A DNA stretch of 64,000 nucleotides from Atrichornis clamosus (lineage: Eukaryota; Chordata; Aves; Passeriformes; Menuridae), in NCBI GenBank assembly GCA_013400975.1, contig WBMZ01008645.1:310001-374000 (forward strand). Reading direction: 5' to 3'. A model generated the notes under the pieces. That model worked only from the letters and a program-made list of their open reading frames with translations. It was not told where the DNA came from and did no database searches. Shown here one piece after another: positions 13,748-28,400 of the stretch (its first letter is position 1; each line of letters begins with the position of its first letter). The translations under genes were made by a program, and so were the position numbers.

Positions 13748-16700
13748 GTTGTTTCTGATAGTGAGATGCACTCTTGGAATAGCTGATAAAAGGTCAGTTA
13801 ATGCTGTGTTAGCTGTGTATATAAATTGAATAAATCCCTGACATAATTGCTCCCTTCTTTCTAACCAAACGAAACAAGCACAACCCTCTGCACCCTGACA
13901 CGTGCCTTAAGGCTCTGTTTTAACAGCTTGCCTGCAATTTGCATTTAGGAAGGATCAGCTACCACAGTTTTTGTATTTGGAAACAGCACAAGACAAGTAC
14001 ACTGGATAAAAGATCCCAGCTAAGGTAGCACGTCTTACCAGTGACACTGCAATAAAGGCTGCATTGTGGCACTAACCTACAGCACAAGAATTTAAAGCCA
14101 TTTCATCAGGTACTCTCAAGACAGATGCTTAAATTACTGGCCAAATCCTTGTTTTCTAGAGTTTATACAGGTAATGTAAGGGAACAGATCAGTGCATGAA
14201 ACTGGTGTAGATTTACGTTACAATCTTTATAAATTTAATTATCACAGCTGCTTTCATAGAGTCCCTGCTGCAGAGAAAGATATTCTGTAATTTTTGACCG
14301 GGATCTCTCTCAAAATGTACTGGCCTCTCCAAACATGCCTGTACACACATGGAGGGAGAAATTCAAATGCAATGTTTTGGAAGAGAACCTGATGAAGTTG
14401 CATATGGAAAAACTGAAAAGAAAGAAATTAAAATTATTTGGTAACCATACATTGGTTTCAGCATATACTGGATAAAATATTGATCATATATCTTTTATGA
14501 GTGTTTTATTACAGCTTCTTATCTTCAAGTGATTCTGGTTCTTAAAAAGGTCTTTTTTCACATTGGAAGGTACATGTGAATTATTCCTCTTCCAGTATTC
14601 ACTCTTCTGCTACCATGGTTTGTATGAAAACAGTGGTCTGGTACTTGTAAAGTGCTCCTGTGGTAGCTCTAGAAAAGCCCAGAAGGGCTTGACAGTTGTA
14701 TTCGCCACCAATAGATCATCCATGAGTAGATTAAGATGAAAATGAGTTCATTACAAAATGATAATGTCATGGTGCAAATAACACCCTTTCCTACACAATC
14801 AGCTAAGAGTGTATGTCTAATGTGGAACCTGCAACCCACGGACAATCTCTGCAGAAATCTGTGCTGCACATGCACCCAGCCCAGCTGCTTCCTCCTGGGC
14901 TGTGTGTAAATAAATGATCACAGTATTAGGCTTCAAACAACCTGACTTTAGAGAAGAGAAAATAAAGGCAGCGTAATGCTGACACACAAACATTACAAAA
15001 GGCTCTTGGCTCAACTCAGATGCAGCCTTTTTGCTATTAAGCCAAAATAACTCAAAAGAGATTGTTAGTGGAGCGCTGGTCCCTGGTGGCTTCAGCAAGG
15101 CTCTTAGGGCTCTCTGAATAATTGATTTTTTTTGGTTCAGCTGCCAAACTGAGGGAAAAATAAATTCTGCTTGAATTCAGCCTAAATAAAACTTTTGTTT
15201 TTGGTTAACATGGAATGCTGGAGGGGAAAAGAAAAGTTTTATTTCCATTAATGAATGTTTGTTCAAGACTACTTGGGTCCAGCTTTTCAGTGCTTTGGTC
15301 TCTACTCTGCCCCCAGAGCTGAGCATGGGGCAGGACACTGACAAGTGGACAAGAAGGGGGATAAGCTCTGTGTCAAGAGGATGTTGGAATGATAAGAAAT
15401 GTGAGTGTAGGCAGGAGAATAGGAGCAGGTGACCTGTGAGGGATCACACAGGCTTACACTGAGCTGCACAGAGGAGCAGCTTAATATTTTGCTATTATCT
15501 TCTGTACTTTGTTATTATTTTTATCTTTTGAAAAGCATGAATTACCTTCAAAAGAGGCTGCTTTATATATGGAGCAGTTTGTTATCAATATTAACTTACT
15601 AATGCTTGCTGCTGTATTGATCCTGGACCTGAGCTGATCCCGGGCTCTAACACACCACTGTCATTGCCAAAAGTGATGTTTTTTGTGTACTTAGAGCTAT
15701 AGGCACTTATTATAACCTGAAAACGTCAATGCAACATTGGTGTGGAAGAGAGAACTGCAATCAAGTTATTGATTAATTTGCTGTATAATTTTGAAGCCAA
15801 TTCTGAATAGATGTACTCAGTTCATTATCTCAGGTACAAACTATGACAAGAGTATCAAATAGGTCAAGATGTGATTGATTTCTGAAAACTCCTCTATTAA
15901 GCACACCAGGTAACCCAATGCAATCACAAGCTGTTGTCTAGGGGTATCTAAATAGCAGAAATGATGACATTAACAGGATATCTCCATTTACTGTAATGGC
16001 TTCATGATATAAAATTTGCTCCCAGACAGTTTCTTTTATCTAGGTGATCAGAAATTGGTGGCCTTAGTGTAGATTGTGAAAATGGCAATAACCATAATCA
16101 CCTCTATCAGAGGACTGCGTGCCCACGTGGCCATATTCTCATTTTGATGGTACTGGAACAAAGCAGCAGTCAAGACAGAAAGGTCACCAGAGGAAGGTTA
16201 AAGTGGCACTGGTTTGGGGCTCTGATTTATCAGATACACGTGGCAGCTTCTACCTGCAAGGCTCTTCTGTCCCCAGTAGAGAGAAAACCTCTTTATCCTT
16301 CAAAGTATTGCTCTTCTGAAAAAGTGACTCAGTAGGGAAAACTCTACCTTCTTGTTTGAGGAGTTCTGAAACTAGCTGAAAGGCAAAACATCTATGTCCT
16401 TCCTTTTTAATACCAGGTTTAAGAGAATATTACATGGAGAAATGCACATTTCTGAGCCAGTAAACAGCCAGGTTATCAAGCTGGCCTGGTTTGATCTGAG
16501 TCATAAAAATGACAGTATAGAATTACTTGCTGTTCACTGCCTTGCAGTGTTTACCCAATAATATTTGCTTGATTAGGGAATTCTGAATTAATACCAAGCC
16601 TATTGTGGGATTTCACAGCACAGTTCTTCCTTCCTGGTGCTCTGCCTCCCTCCCCAGCACTGTTGACTCTTACAGTCCTGATAACTTCAAGACACTCCTC

Positions 16701-19040
16701 CCTCTAGATCCAAAGGATCCCACTAATGTTCCCAAACCTCATCGGGCACATCCCATTGTGTGCCTGGGTGATTCATATCACCGGTTTGTGTTCCTTAACT
16801 GCGTGCTCCTCTGCACTTGATAAGACACACATTTTCTGGGAGACACTGCCACGGTGTTTGCCGCCTTTTAACAGCACCTTGGGAACACGCCAGGCCAGGA
16901 TGTTCTCACCGGCACCAAAGGCTCTTTCCGTGCTGTGACATTCCCTCTCACACGCTCTGCACAGCGTGTCCGGTGGGGCTCATCACCACCGCACCTCCGG
17001 GGCTTTGCAGGCACTGCCCCTCTCGTGTCCCAGGTGGGAAGTGAGCACAGAGCTGAGAAGTTCCTTGTGCAGCGCTGCATTTTTGTGGGTTTGATGCAGA
17101 GCAGCTGGCAAAGTCCCACTGATACTTATTTTGGCAGACAGGGGAGAATTCTCAAGCTGTAAGAGCAAAACAGACCAATAGATCAGCAATCGCCTCATCA
17201 CGGATACATCGATACCAACACTGAAACTCCTTTCAGGCATCTCCAAGTTGGTGTTTTAAACAGCAGATAAGCCTTTCCCAAGGGCTGTGCTAAAGGGGAA
17301 TCTTGCTGTGTCCAAGCAGTAAGTCACAGTGATCACTTACATGAATATTGCATGTTGTTCTTTTGATTAACACTGTGCAATACTTAAGAGATTCTCCTCA
17401 GCAAAACATAGCTGCTTCCCCACATCCTGCTCTTCGTCACTCCCCCACTCACTTTCACCTTCCTCTTATGTATAGAGAAACATGTAAATAAGGAAAAACA
17501 CAGCACTTAAGTGAGACTGAGGCAAATCTTTGTACTTTGTTGGCTTATTCTTACACAAACAAAAGGGCTTTTTAGAAAGTTATATATAAAACCATGGCTT
17601 TTTTTCTTCTCTTAGAGGATTTCACTTGAGGAAAACTAGAACTAAATGTAACGCAGAAAAACAAATAAACTGGAGGGAAAGATGTGTCTGAGAATGGAAA
17701 TAGAAGCTGAAAAATTAGACCAGAGTCTAAGTTTGTAAGCTGTCATTCTTTTTTTCCCAACTAACTCAAAGTAAATGTTACAGTATTCATGTGGCTGCCA
17801 AAGAAAAGCAAATATCAAGAGAGAGTGCAGGGAAGGGAGACACAAAGGCAAAACCAGCCAATTTAGGTTGCAGAGTCCTTGGACATAGGTGGTTTTTCTA
17901 CACTTGCACTTACAGTTCTTGTGATAATATTGGAGTTCACTAAAAGGTCCCCACCCCAGCACAGCACAGATTGTTAAACAATATTTTCATCAAAATTTTT
18001 ACTCCAAGTGGGAATCTCTTTCAGTTTCCTCGAAACCCAGATTTTACTTATCACTTCCCAGACTGTAACATCCACAGCAGGAACTGAGCATCAGCCAGGC
18101 CTAATTTCTAAATATACTTTTCATTCAGCTGGTATAAAGTTTTGCATGGTGGCCTTTCAATGTCATAAATATTAAATGTTAATGTGTAAGCTCCATCTGG
18201 AAGACTCTTCATTCTCAAATTCTCAGCTCTGTTTCCTCACATAACAACCAATAACAGAGATCGTTAAATAAGCTTTTTATTTAGGAACACTGAGAATGTA
18301 ACTTAGAGTAGGAGCAATATGCAAAAAATTAAAAAGCAATGTTTTATTGACCAATTTTTCTTTATTGCTGCTAATGTATGAAGAAATGAGAAGATAAAAT
18401 CATTAGAGTAGTAAAACAACTACCATACTAAGTGTACTGCTGCAACAAAATTTACTTTATTAAGGAAAATATGCACATAAAACATTTCCTACCAACTTCC
18501 CCAGTGTTGCTTACTGTAATATGGAGCTTTCAATTTCTTATGGTCCTGTTTGACACTGATTATTCCCCTCAGAATGTTCCATTATGCTCAGTTTTCTTTG
18601 CATGTGCTTACATGTGTGAAAGTGATGTAAAGTCCCTTGTTGCTCACTGCAAATGTTATTCAAATTAAGCAGCATCAATTTATAATCACATTTACAGAAA
18701 GCCTTTCATTCTGGGTGATCCAAGTGTGCTTTCCAAACTTTTATATCAGGAAATGTAGAGTTCAGCCACCTTCACACGACTTGTTGGACTATGTGGTAAC
18801 ATCCAGCAGGGTCACACACGCGGCTTCAAACGGAAAGTGAGAGTCCAGGGCTGTCCCTTGGGATGCTTGTGAGGTGGATATTGTGCTTCATTATCTCCAA
18901 GAAAATGCCTTTCCAATAAAGACACTGATAATTCTTTAGTGGTGATGGCATTGAGGGTGTGACTTCACAGCAGGGTCTGAACTCCCACGATTCACTCCCA
19001 AGAAAAGCAGAGATCTGATCATAGTCTGAATATCAACCAC

Positions 19041-19061
19041 ATTTGTTTGTTTGTTTGTTTT
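19041..19061. repeat. (TTTG)n microsatellite
   Basis: About five tandem TTTG units. Confidence 0.9.
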
Positions 19062-22000
19062 GAGAAGGGGCTTGGGAGATATTAAAAACAATATTGTTTC
19101 TTCATTGTTTATAAAATTATTAAATCTATAACCTTAGAGGATTTCTTCAAGTTGTCTTTCAAAATATTTGAAAGTATGTTATATACAAACGTATAAACAT
19201 TCCTTTTGAAACAATACTAAATACAGACAGGCATGTGTTAGCTGTATGCCTTGCCTTTTTAATTTATATATTTCTCATCTATTATTAGTAGCATTTAGAA
19301 GCCAATTTGATGCATTTTTTCCCTATTGTTTTAAGTAATTTCTTGACTTGCACAGATATTTTAGAATAAAAGCAGAAAGCACCTCATGCTGATTTTCCAG
19401 TGGATAGGTGACAAATGCTTCACGTTGAGTTTTTCTAAATATTTTCTGTAACTCCCTGGACCAGCTGTTGTGTTTCACTTGCATCCCAGTTCCATTAAGG
19501 AGGACACGTAACTGTTCAAACCACAGGGCACCCATCAGGCTGATGTTTACCTGAAGGCCTGTGAAGAGATTTTGTCAAGATCAAAAGTAATTACTTCGTA
19601 AAGTTCATTTCCCACCCCGCATCTCTTTGCTGCTGAATAAATATTGCAAGAGGATGAAATATGGACGGGTTGTTTATATCCATCACTTTTAAATATTAGT
19701 GCTCGGCTTGTGCAGCTCTTTGTTGTGCAAAAATCATTTGGATACATTATTCCAAGTTGAATAACAGAGCATTTCAGGTTAAGAACTAAAGGAAGACTCT
19801 CTTTGTCATCTTGTATTGAATAAAGCAAAGGGAAGGGACAGTCTATTAATTTTAGGGCTAATATATCTTCTCTCTAAATGACTACACCTTGTAAGCATTT
19901 TTGTTAACAAAAATTATTAAAGTGCATATCTGATTCAAACACCTATTATGCTTTATTTAAGTAACTATACTACATTACCTGTAAGAATACAGAATAACAC
20001 ATTATTTCATTCAAGTAATAGATATTTTAAAATTATATTCAATTCCTATTTAAATACTACTCGGAATGTTACTTTCCTCCAAATTTTAGGGGTTGATTTC
20101 ATTCTTGAAGGGACACGAAGGCATCAATGAGCAGTGTCCAGTGAAGTTTTCTTTGTGCCATACTATAGAAAAACAGAGAGGACTGACAAAGTTTAATTCC
20201 ACTACTTTTTTCCATCTTTTTGAAGTTTAAATCTAGTAGAAAAGTATCTCAAGAGGAATCATAAAATGATCAGAAATTATATGGTAGAAAAACTTCCTCC
20301 CAAAACACTGGAAGGTGCTTCAACTTCATTGTGCTGTCATTTTGTTTCCTCTATCTACTCTTATTCTAATAAGTTTGGAGTTGTCTTATTCTCTTCCAAG
20401 TGTATTTGGAAAAGAAAGGTAACATAACTATTTTTTTTTTTTGCATGCACAATTCCAGCATGATGTTCAATTTTTTTTTTCACTTTAACTGAGATCTAGA
20501 TGAACTTACCACAACAAAACTGATCCTACAGTGTTTGTAATGAGTTGTCCTTTCTTTCCTTCCCTCCAAGCTAGACATTGGTGTCTAAGGTAAAAATAAA
20601 AATGCCACTGGGTGAGGGCCAGGAGGATATTTTATGCATGAACTTGCTTCATAAACAGTTTCAGAGAGATTTTCAAAAACCCCAAATCATGAAGGATTTT
20701 GCCCATGTTCTGCCTTATAACAAAAGGTTCATCCATAACATTTGTTAACCCGGGTTGGTGTGACAAATTCAAAGTGTTTGAAAGTCTCTCAGGACAGTTC
20801 TTTAAAGTGTATTTTGCTCTCTTTTTCATTAAAGAACTAGGCTTGTGTTTGAAGAAGAATCCTCAGCTGGAAAGTTACTTTTAGTTTTAAATGGAGAATT
20901 GACACTTTTTCTTCAATTAGGTTTTGGCTGCAATCCATCCTTGTCTATCAACCCTTCCAGAACTCCAGTTGCCTCATCTCTTATCCTTTTCTTTTTGAAG
21001 ACAAGGGTTTTAAATTAAATAAATAATGCATGACATTCAGGAAAAGGTAGAGTAATATAAATTTTACAGCAAAGAGGGAGATTTTTTTAATTGGAAAGTG
21101 AAGACTGCTGAGGAATGGTCTGTGCTTTCAGAATCTAAATATCCTTGGGGAAATTTGGAGCCTTGCCATGTTAGATATCCATATCCAGAAATACAATTTT
21201 GTTTGCACAAGCACTAATTAGCAATTTTGGGAATGCTTTCAACAAAGCCAAGGATCGACTGGAACACTGAATTTATCCTTTCCCATTAAGTGCTCTGTTT
21301 GGGGAAAGAAAACAAAATATACAGACTTTTTACTGAGTTGAACAGGAGCCCAAAAAAATTATGGTCTTCAGTGGAGCTCCAATTCAAGGTGGGTTGGATC
21401 TGGTAGGTTGTGGTGGCACTTTCCAAGATGCTAGAGATTGGGAAACAACAAACTTCCAAGTCTGTAGGAATTTAGCTCAAGCTTTAAGTGCCTTAGTCAG
21501 CCATTTCTTGCCATGAAAGGTGTGGAAACAACAGTTATTAAATTGCCAGGAGAATTTGAGTCTTTCTTCAGCAAATTCTTTGTCCTTCACTGTCTTTCTC
21601 TCTCATATGCGTAAGCACTTCTGCAGAAGTCAGGAGCAACACAAAGCTAAAACTGCCAACTCCATGGAATTCTCTCCTTTATTGTTAAACAATTCTGGAG
21701 CTTCTTGGATCGTGCAGTTTTGGCTGAACCTCATTCAGAGAGTTCCTCGTCTCAGCTGCCTCCCTCACTGTATATTCATCTATCACCTGTTATGTTTTAT
21801 GCTGACGTATTCATCTGTCCAGCCTGAAGTGAAATGGTTTATCTTTACTCATTACAAGAATTCTTATGGCAATAACATTCAGAGGAGTCTTTTACTGGGA
21901 AATAAATGTAGGCTAAAATGTCACAGAACTTTATTAGACAATCTAAACTTAATTGCAGATGAGTTGCTGCACTCATAAAAGGTGATGCAATGTTTCTATT

Positions 22001-23430
22001 AACTCCAACATATGGTAATTATTCATGGGAGGACAGCAAATAGAGATATCACTAAATGTTACTCTAAAATGATCAAACTAGGAAGCTGGGTTTTTTTTAA
22101 ATAGTAACTTCTAATGTGTTAATTAGTAGTGAGAGTTTACCTAACATTAGAAATATTCAGAGGACATTGCTTATATAAAAGAGTGGTAGGAATTTGATAA
22201 TGCCTGTGAAGGCACTTGGTTATTTAGAATATTCCCTCATGCTCTGTGATGGAAATGGACAAAGAGCTCTGTTCCCTGAGGAGTTGCAGGTCTTGAACAT
22301 GCTTCCCTTCTTTCACTGAAGTTCGTGAGAGGTTTATTTAATTAATTCCAAAGGAAATGATACTTGCTGGTAGAAGGTATTGCAGAAAGCATAGTTTAAT
22401 TACTTGTGCCGTTACTGTCCCTATCTTTAGAAATTTTAGTGATAAGCCCTAACAATTAAATGATCTGTATTAATTACAGTATAAACTTTATTCCATCTTG
22501 TTCTCATGCTGACGAGTTCTGCACCCTCCCACTTTGCCCTGATGTACAGTTTAAATGTGCCATGGTGACAGGTTAACTTAAAAGCTGTTCTGAGTTAATC
22601 ACACGCTGCTCGAGACCAGTGCACACAGACAAGTCCTGTGCTGGCAATTCTAACAAAGCACAGACAATTATATTTCATGTTTGCCTCAGCTAAGATATCA
22701 ACTGAATAAAGAGTGAGAGCTAAAGCCAGATCCAAAGGCTGCAATCAGTAGCTGGTTAAGTAATTTCAGGGTTTTTCTTTCATTGCCAAAAATCAAGATG
22801 GTTTCTGAAGACATTTGAAGTCTATAAAGACTTGGCTAAATTACAGTTGTTCTACAGCAAGTGTGATATGCAAGGGAGGACTGGAAGGGATCCAGGGAGC
22901 CTGTTTTCACACCAGAGATCCTTTATAGGAGATGAAATCATACTGGAAGGGCAGTGTGCCCTGGAGGATCAGACACCCTGGTGTGAGTTCATCTCTGACT
23001 TTGTGATTAGTTTGACGTTGCATAATATTTACATAGCCCCCTCTTTAGGAGTTCTGATTAAAGCTCTCAAATTATGTCACTGATGTATTCAGCAGAGCTG
23101 AATATCCCCAGTCTGAACAGATTGTGACCATGACACACTTCCACTTCTCTCTTTGCTTACCCAAGTAGCCAAAGGACACCTTTAAAAGGTTTAATAGAGC
23201 ACACCAGTAATGTCGCTATGGAAACATAATGTTTTAGAAACTGCTACTTCAAAAAAGCACTATCTTCCTTCACACAGCCAGGATTTGCAAGTCCTGGCTG
23301 GAAATTCCCTGTAGTGTCAGTGAAAAATATAGGATTCAGGACTTACAGAGCAGGTCAAGCTCCAGAAAGAGGACATCAGTGAAAAAGAGTACTAAAGAAT
23401 GCTGTTTCTAGCTAAATTACCAGATCTGTT

Positions 23431-23490
23431 AAAATAATAATAAAAAAATAAATATAATAATAATAAAAATAATAAAAATAACAACAACAG
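23431..23490. repeat. Imperfect AAT/AAAAT simple repeat
   Basis: About 60 bp of AATAAT and AAAATAAT units ending in AACAACAACAG. Confidence 0.9.
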
Positions 23491-24903
23491 GTTGCTAATG
23501 GTACGGGGGGGGTTGATACAAACCAGTTCAAAGGGCAAAAGGGAAAAAAATTATAAGGTAATGGATGGTGCAGGACGAATATCTTGAATAGTATTGCTGA
23601 GAAAGAGGATTGCACTCCCTCAGGCAGATGGTCAGCACAGAAGACAAAGAGCCTCTGGCAGTTGCTACCTGAAAGATTTATGCCCTTCGCTCTACAGGTA
23701 TCACATTCTTGCTGCCAGGGGCCAAGAATCCAATATCCACTTCCAGTGCATGTTTGTGTTGTCCCATGTTTGTTCTAGCAATACTATTTATCATGTTATT
23801 TATCATGTCACACTGCTCAAGAAATTGTATGATCTTCTAAATACTTCTAAAGAAACTGTATTTGGAAAGTTTCTGTAGCTCTTGAGAAGCACTTGCTGGA
23901 CTATTTATTTTTTTAATTACTAAAATTAAACCACCTTGGTGTTCTGTGTTTCTGTGGAAAGAGATTAGAATTTTGTAGCCACTTTTTAAAAAAGTATTAC
24001 CTTGGAATTTATAAAGCAATGCCTTCTGTGTAATGTATGATAAAATATTGTGTGATCTGGAATACAAAGCTTGGAGATTCTGCTTCTATTCCCATGTGTT
24101 AGGGACGGGTGAGGGTGTTCCTCCTGCTTCTGACTTTGTGCAAAGGTCCTGGGAAGCAGCTCAGCTGCACTGGAATGAGCCTGGCCAGGTCTGGTCTGCT
24201 CCGTGCTGGTGTGAGCAGCTGGGAAGTTGAGCTTAATGAGGCTGTGCTTCAAAAACCCACCTTAGGTCAGTCAATGCAAGTCCAAAACACTCAGGCTTAG
24301 CAGGGCTGTGTTAGGTGGGAAATAAGGAGCTAGAGCTGTTATCAGTTACCTGAGCACTGGGGACAACCCCCAGCGCTCCTGTGAAAAAGCCCAGCAACAG
24401 CAAACTCATTCAGACAGGGAAGTCACTTGAGACTGATCCATATGAATAACAAGCAATTTTCCTCGTGGTGCAGCTGCATCTCCTCCAAGCAGTTGTTGTT
24501 TCTTATCTTGCGTGCTCCTGGGGCATGGAACTGTGCATCAGCACCACTCAGAGCGGAGCAGGTTATGTTGTTGCCCCAAATTCTCAAACAAGTACCTGCA
24601 AACAGGTTGCTTGAAATAGGGAGTTCAGCTGTTCAGAAAAAACAGTGGCACATAAACAACTTGGTGACAAGTGATTAAAATCAGTGAAGCAAATGAAAGG
24701 AAAAAAAAAATCAAGCTGTTATTAATTTAAAGTGAGTTCAAAAAGCAGTTGCTAAACCTCCAGTGATTTTTTTGATACCTGTCCAGGCTACAGGTGGTTG
24801 GTAAGTGCTTAATAAAGCACCTACTCATCGACTCAGTGTCTCAGGATTTTAACTAAAAAAAATTTACTGCAATAATTTAAAACCAGCACTTTTTTAAAAA
24901 TCT

Positions 24904-25402
24904 TGTCCTGGTTTCAGCTGGGATAGAGTTACTTTTCTCCCCAGTAACTGGTACAGTGCTGTGATTTAGATTTGGGATGAGAATAATATTGGTAACACAC
25001 TGATGGTCGAGTTGTTGCTGAGCAGTGGCCAAGGACTATTCAGCCTCTTGTGCTGCTCTGCCACTGAGGAGGCTGAGAACACAAAAACTGGGAGAGGGCA
25101 CAGCCAGGACAGCTGATCCCACAGACCACAGGGGTATTCCAGACCGTGTGGCTTCATGAGGGAAATCTGGGCAGGGGGTTCTGCCTGGGGACTGAGTGGG
25201 CATCGCTCAGTGGGCGGTGAGGCATTGCCTTGTGCATCACTTGTTTTGTTTATTGTTATTAACATTATTATTATTATCCCTTTCTTTTCTGCCCTATTAA
25301 ACTGTCTCCATCTCAAGCCATGAATTTTACTCTTTTTCCCTAATTCTCTCCCCACCCACCAGGGGCAGGGAGGGACCTGCCTGACAGGTTAAACCACAAC
25401 CA
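24904..25402 (+). mobile_element. Solo LTR of an avian endogenous retrovirus
   Basis: About 499 bp beginning TGTCCTGGTTTCAGCTGGGA and ending near TTAAACCACAACCA, with CACAGCCAGGACAGCTGA inside and ATTAAA at 25296-25301 as a likely polyadenylation signal. It matches the general layout of a widespread bird LTR; exact family assignment (ERVL-type suspected) is from memory. No internal retroviral genes lie next to it and I saw no clear target-site duplication, so it is an old solo LTR. Confidence 0.75.
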
Positions 25403-28400
25403 GTGCCCTGCCAGGTGCTTGTGCACAGCAATGCCTGCCTGCACAGAAACTACAATGGGCAAGTGCTCGTAGTTTTCAACTGGATTGTTTTATTATTTGA
25501 TTCATCGTTATAGACCAGGGGTACTGTGAGAAAGCAATAAGAATAATGGATCTAAGTGTTCCACCATGAGACAGGTGCTGGGCTGTCTCTGCCTGATATG
25601 CAAAATAGTGCCAGCAGGATGAACACCTAGAAAAGTGTCTCATTAATATAAAATGTATAATTAGAGTTGGTCCATTTAGTTCAGGGGGAAAAAAAACATT
25701 GCTTGAAACAAAAACATATATTGCAGAAACTTTTTTTTTTTTAGATGTTGAAATTAGCAAAATAAACCCTGGGAAAGCCTCTCAGTTACTTCCCATGTTT
25801 GCCTACTATCCACTGAGAAAAGCTTTTGGAATCAACAATTTTCATATCAATTTTAAAAATAATGTAAAGTTTCAAATGAAACAAAATCATGATTGTTTAA
25901 AAGATAATTACAGAAGAAATAAACTCCAGGAATTTTTCTCAGCACTAGTGCAAGACTGCCTCTAACATAAACCTTCTCTGATCCTGATTTAAATCCAAAG
26001 GGTGGAATAACCTGGGAGTCTCTACTAGCTGAAGAAATAAGAGTTTGCTTTTTCCTCAGGAGAAAGAAAAGTGGAACAACTTATGACACCATCACTGTAT
26101 TCTCCTTTTCTCCTGGGCAGAACCATCTGCTTGCTGACCTGCACTTCAGCCCTTTTTGTATTTATGCTGCAGGAGTCAGCTGTGCCTTCCTAGGGGCAGG
26201 GTCACATCCTCAATTCACATTTAAATGTCACTCATAAATGGAAAGGGCATTTCACTGAAATGGTAGAGAAGGAGGGAAGTGGAAGTGAAAACAAGAGGAA
26301 AACTGAGGTTAGGAAAGACCAACTCTTACAGCTTCAGCACTGTGCCAAGATACGAAATCTGTGCCTACATACTACTTAAAAATTCACCAAGTAGACTAAA
26401 TTAAGATGCCAGGGCTAAAGGCAGTAGTGAGAACCATGATTATTACTGTTATTGTCCTACTTCTCAGCCGTGCCTGCGCCAAACTCATACTCAGTAGAGC
26501 AGCAGGAGGCATAACCTGGTGTGGATAAATCGACTTGAAATGAGCACACGTGCACCTGGTGAGAATTCTCCATAACTGCTTGTAAATGTTGCTAAGTAGT
26601 TGTGTGCAGCTGCCAAGTATGGCCCTTTTGTTTAATCCTGTTGTGTTCTAAAGATAGTTATGCCATTAAATTGATATTTCTTTGAATTAGAGGTAGAACA
26701 TAACTTGTGTGATTACACTCTTCCTTGTGAATTGAGTAATTTCCAGCTGGAGCTAAAATGCAGCCTCATATCCCAGTTGTGCATGCAAGCACAATGATCT
26801 AAGTGCAATAAAGTGTATTTGAAGGTTTCAGGGAAGTGAACATTTAAGAGGAGAAGATGAGTTAGAACCCTGAGATCCTGGTGGTTTATAATGGAGCTCC
26901 ACCAACAGAGCATCTTGTGCCTCCATTACCTCTCCTGTAAAATGGAGCCTCTGTCTTGTCTTTTATTAAGGCTTTAGAGATGTATGAAATTTGTATTTGC
27001 TATTGTTCTTTCGCCCTTCACTTCTGTTATCTCTTCTTGTGTTTTAAGGGAGAAACATTAGACCTGTGCTACTCAAATAACTACAGCTTGTGAAGGGTCC
27101 TTCACTTGCTATTGATAATAAAATTGAAGTAGTGGATATTTTGATTCTGTTCTGCCTTGATAAGGTGGCTGTGATGGGTGAGTTAATAGAAAATAAGTAG
27201 AGCAGATGTAGTAATAAATTACTATCTTGACAGATTTGACATCTCTCCGCCCATGTACTGAAGATGAGTTGAGAGATGTGTGTATGATTAACATTGCTTA
27301 AATGGGTGGTGTCTGAATTAGCATATTGCGCTGTAGGCGCTGGAAGCTTCTCTATTTTGTAGCAATACTTAGCAATTAAACTGCACTTTACATTGCCAGA
27401 GTGCTCAGAACACGAGAGATTATGTTCCATTAAAATAGGGATATGTGTTCCACACATGGGAGACAGAGAAAATGCACGATGCTGACCACGAGCATTGAAG
27501 TGGCAGTGGCAGAGAGTTGCCAGAAAGACACTGCAGTTCAAGATCTTATAACAAGGTATTTTTGATAATGAATATTGCTACCCAAGAGTTGCCTGGCTGA
27601 GAACTTGAATGTACTGTAGGAAGAGCTGCTTATTCTTCCTAGTCTGAGGACTAGTTCCTGCAAACATTTAGGTTTGTACCTGACTTAACTTTAAGCAGAG
27701 GACTACTTCCATTTGATTCCCACAAATATGAACATGGATCAGAGAGAGAAAGAAACGTGGGTTTACTTTTCCCTTGATATGTGCACTAAATGTGCCACAT
27801 GCAAGTAGCCAGTATTACCTAACAGAGAGTGTGTTAATTTTTCTTGTCATCTTGAATTTCTTTGTGTGCTTCTTTGGTTTTGTTGTTATTTGAGTTTGTT
27901 TGATTTAGTTTGGATTCTTTTATGAAGTGTGCATTTCTTAATCATTTCTTCATGTGGTCTCAACCTAGTTTCTTGATTTATGAGAACAGGACTGCAAGTG
28001 TACTGTCAGCTTTCTTAGCAGCCATGCCTTGGTGAGGAGAAACTAAATTTTGGTAAATTTAAATGGCAAATCCAAGTGCAAACTGAGAAACCAGGGAAGA
28101 GATAAGGAGGGAAAGCAGCAAAAGTGAGAGTATAAAAGGGATTTCGGATACTTTATCTCCCCTTGGACTTTCTTTGTCTTTTTAACTGAACACTAATAAA
28201 TGATGTGATGCTGCCGGTTTAAAATGAGGTTACGTCACGTGCTGCTGTGCCTATGCCACCAGAGGGGATGTGGCAGCACAGACCAACAGGAGACAGGCCA
28301 GCACCAAGTGCTGTCAGAGGTACAAGGCCAGCTGAAACAGAGAGTTTCCCCTTTTTCTATTTCATTTAGGGTACATATTTTTTTGTTACCATAACAGATT

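Larger units (their letters stand above)
13748..24903. other. Intergenic sequence, no gene seen
   Basis: One locally GC-richer stretch near 16.6-17.1 kb has overlapping short frames on both strands but no family match. The plus-strand frame at 21520-21978 (152 codons) has no motif and low-complexity flanks and is judged to be chance. A (TTTG)n tract at 19.0 kb and an AAT-rich tract at 23.4 kb are listed separately. Confidence 0.55.

Noticed and set aside
21520..21978. Plus-strand open frame of 152 codons
   Set aside because: No recognisable motif; composition resembles translated non-coding DNA.
27044..27541. Minus-strand open frame of 165 codons
   Set aside because: No domain, signal or splice context; a frame of this length is expected by chance in 49 kb of sequence.
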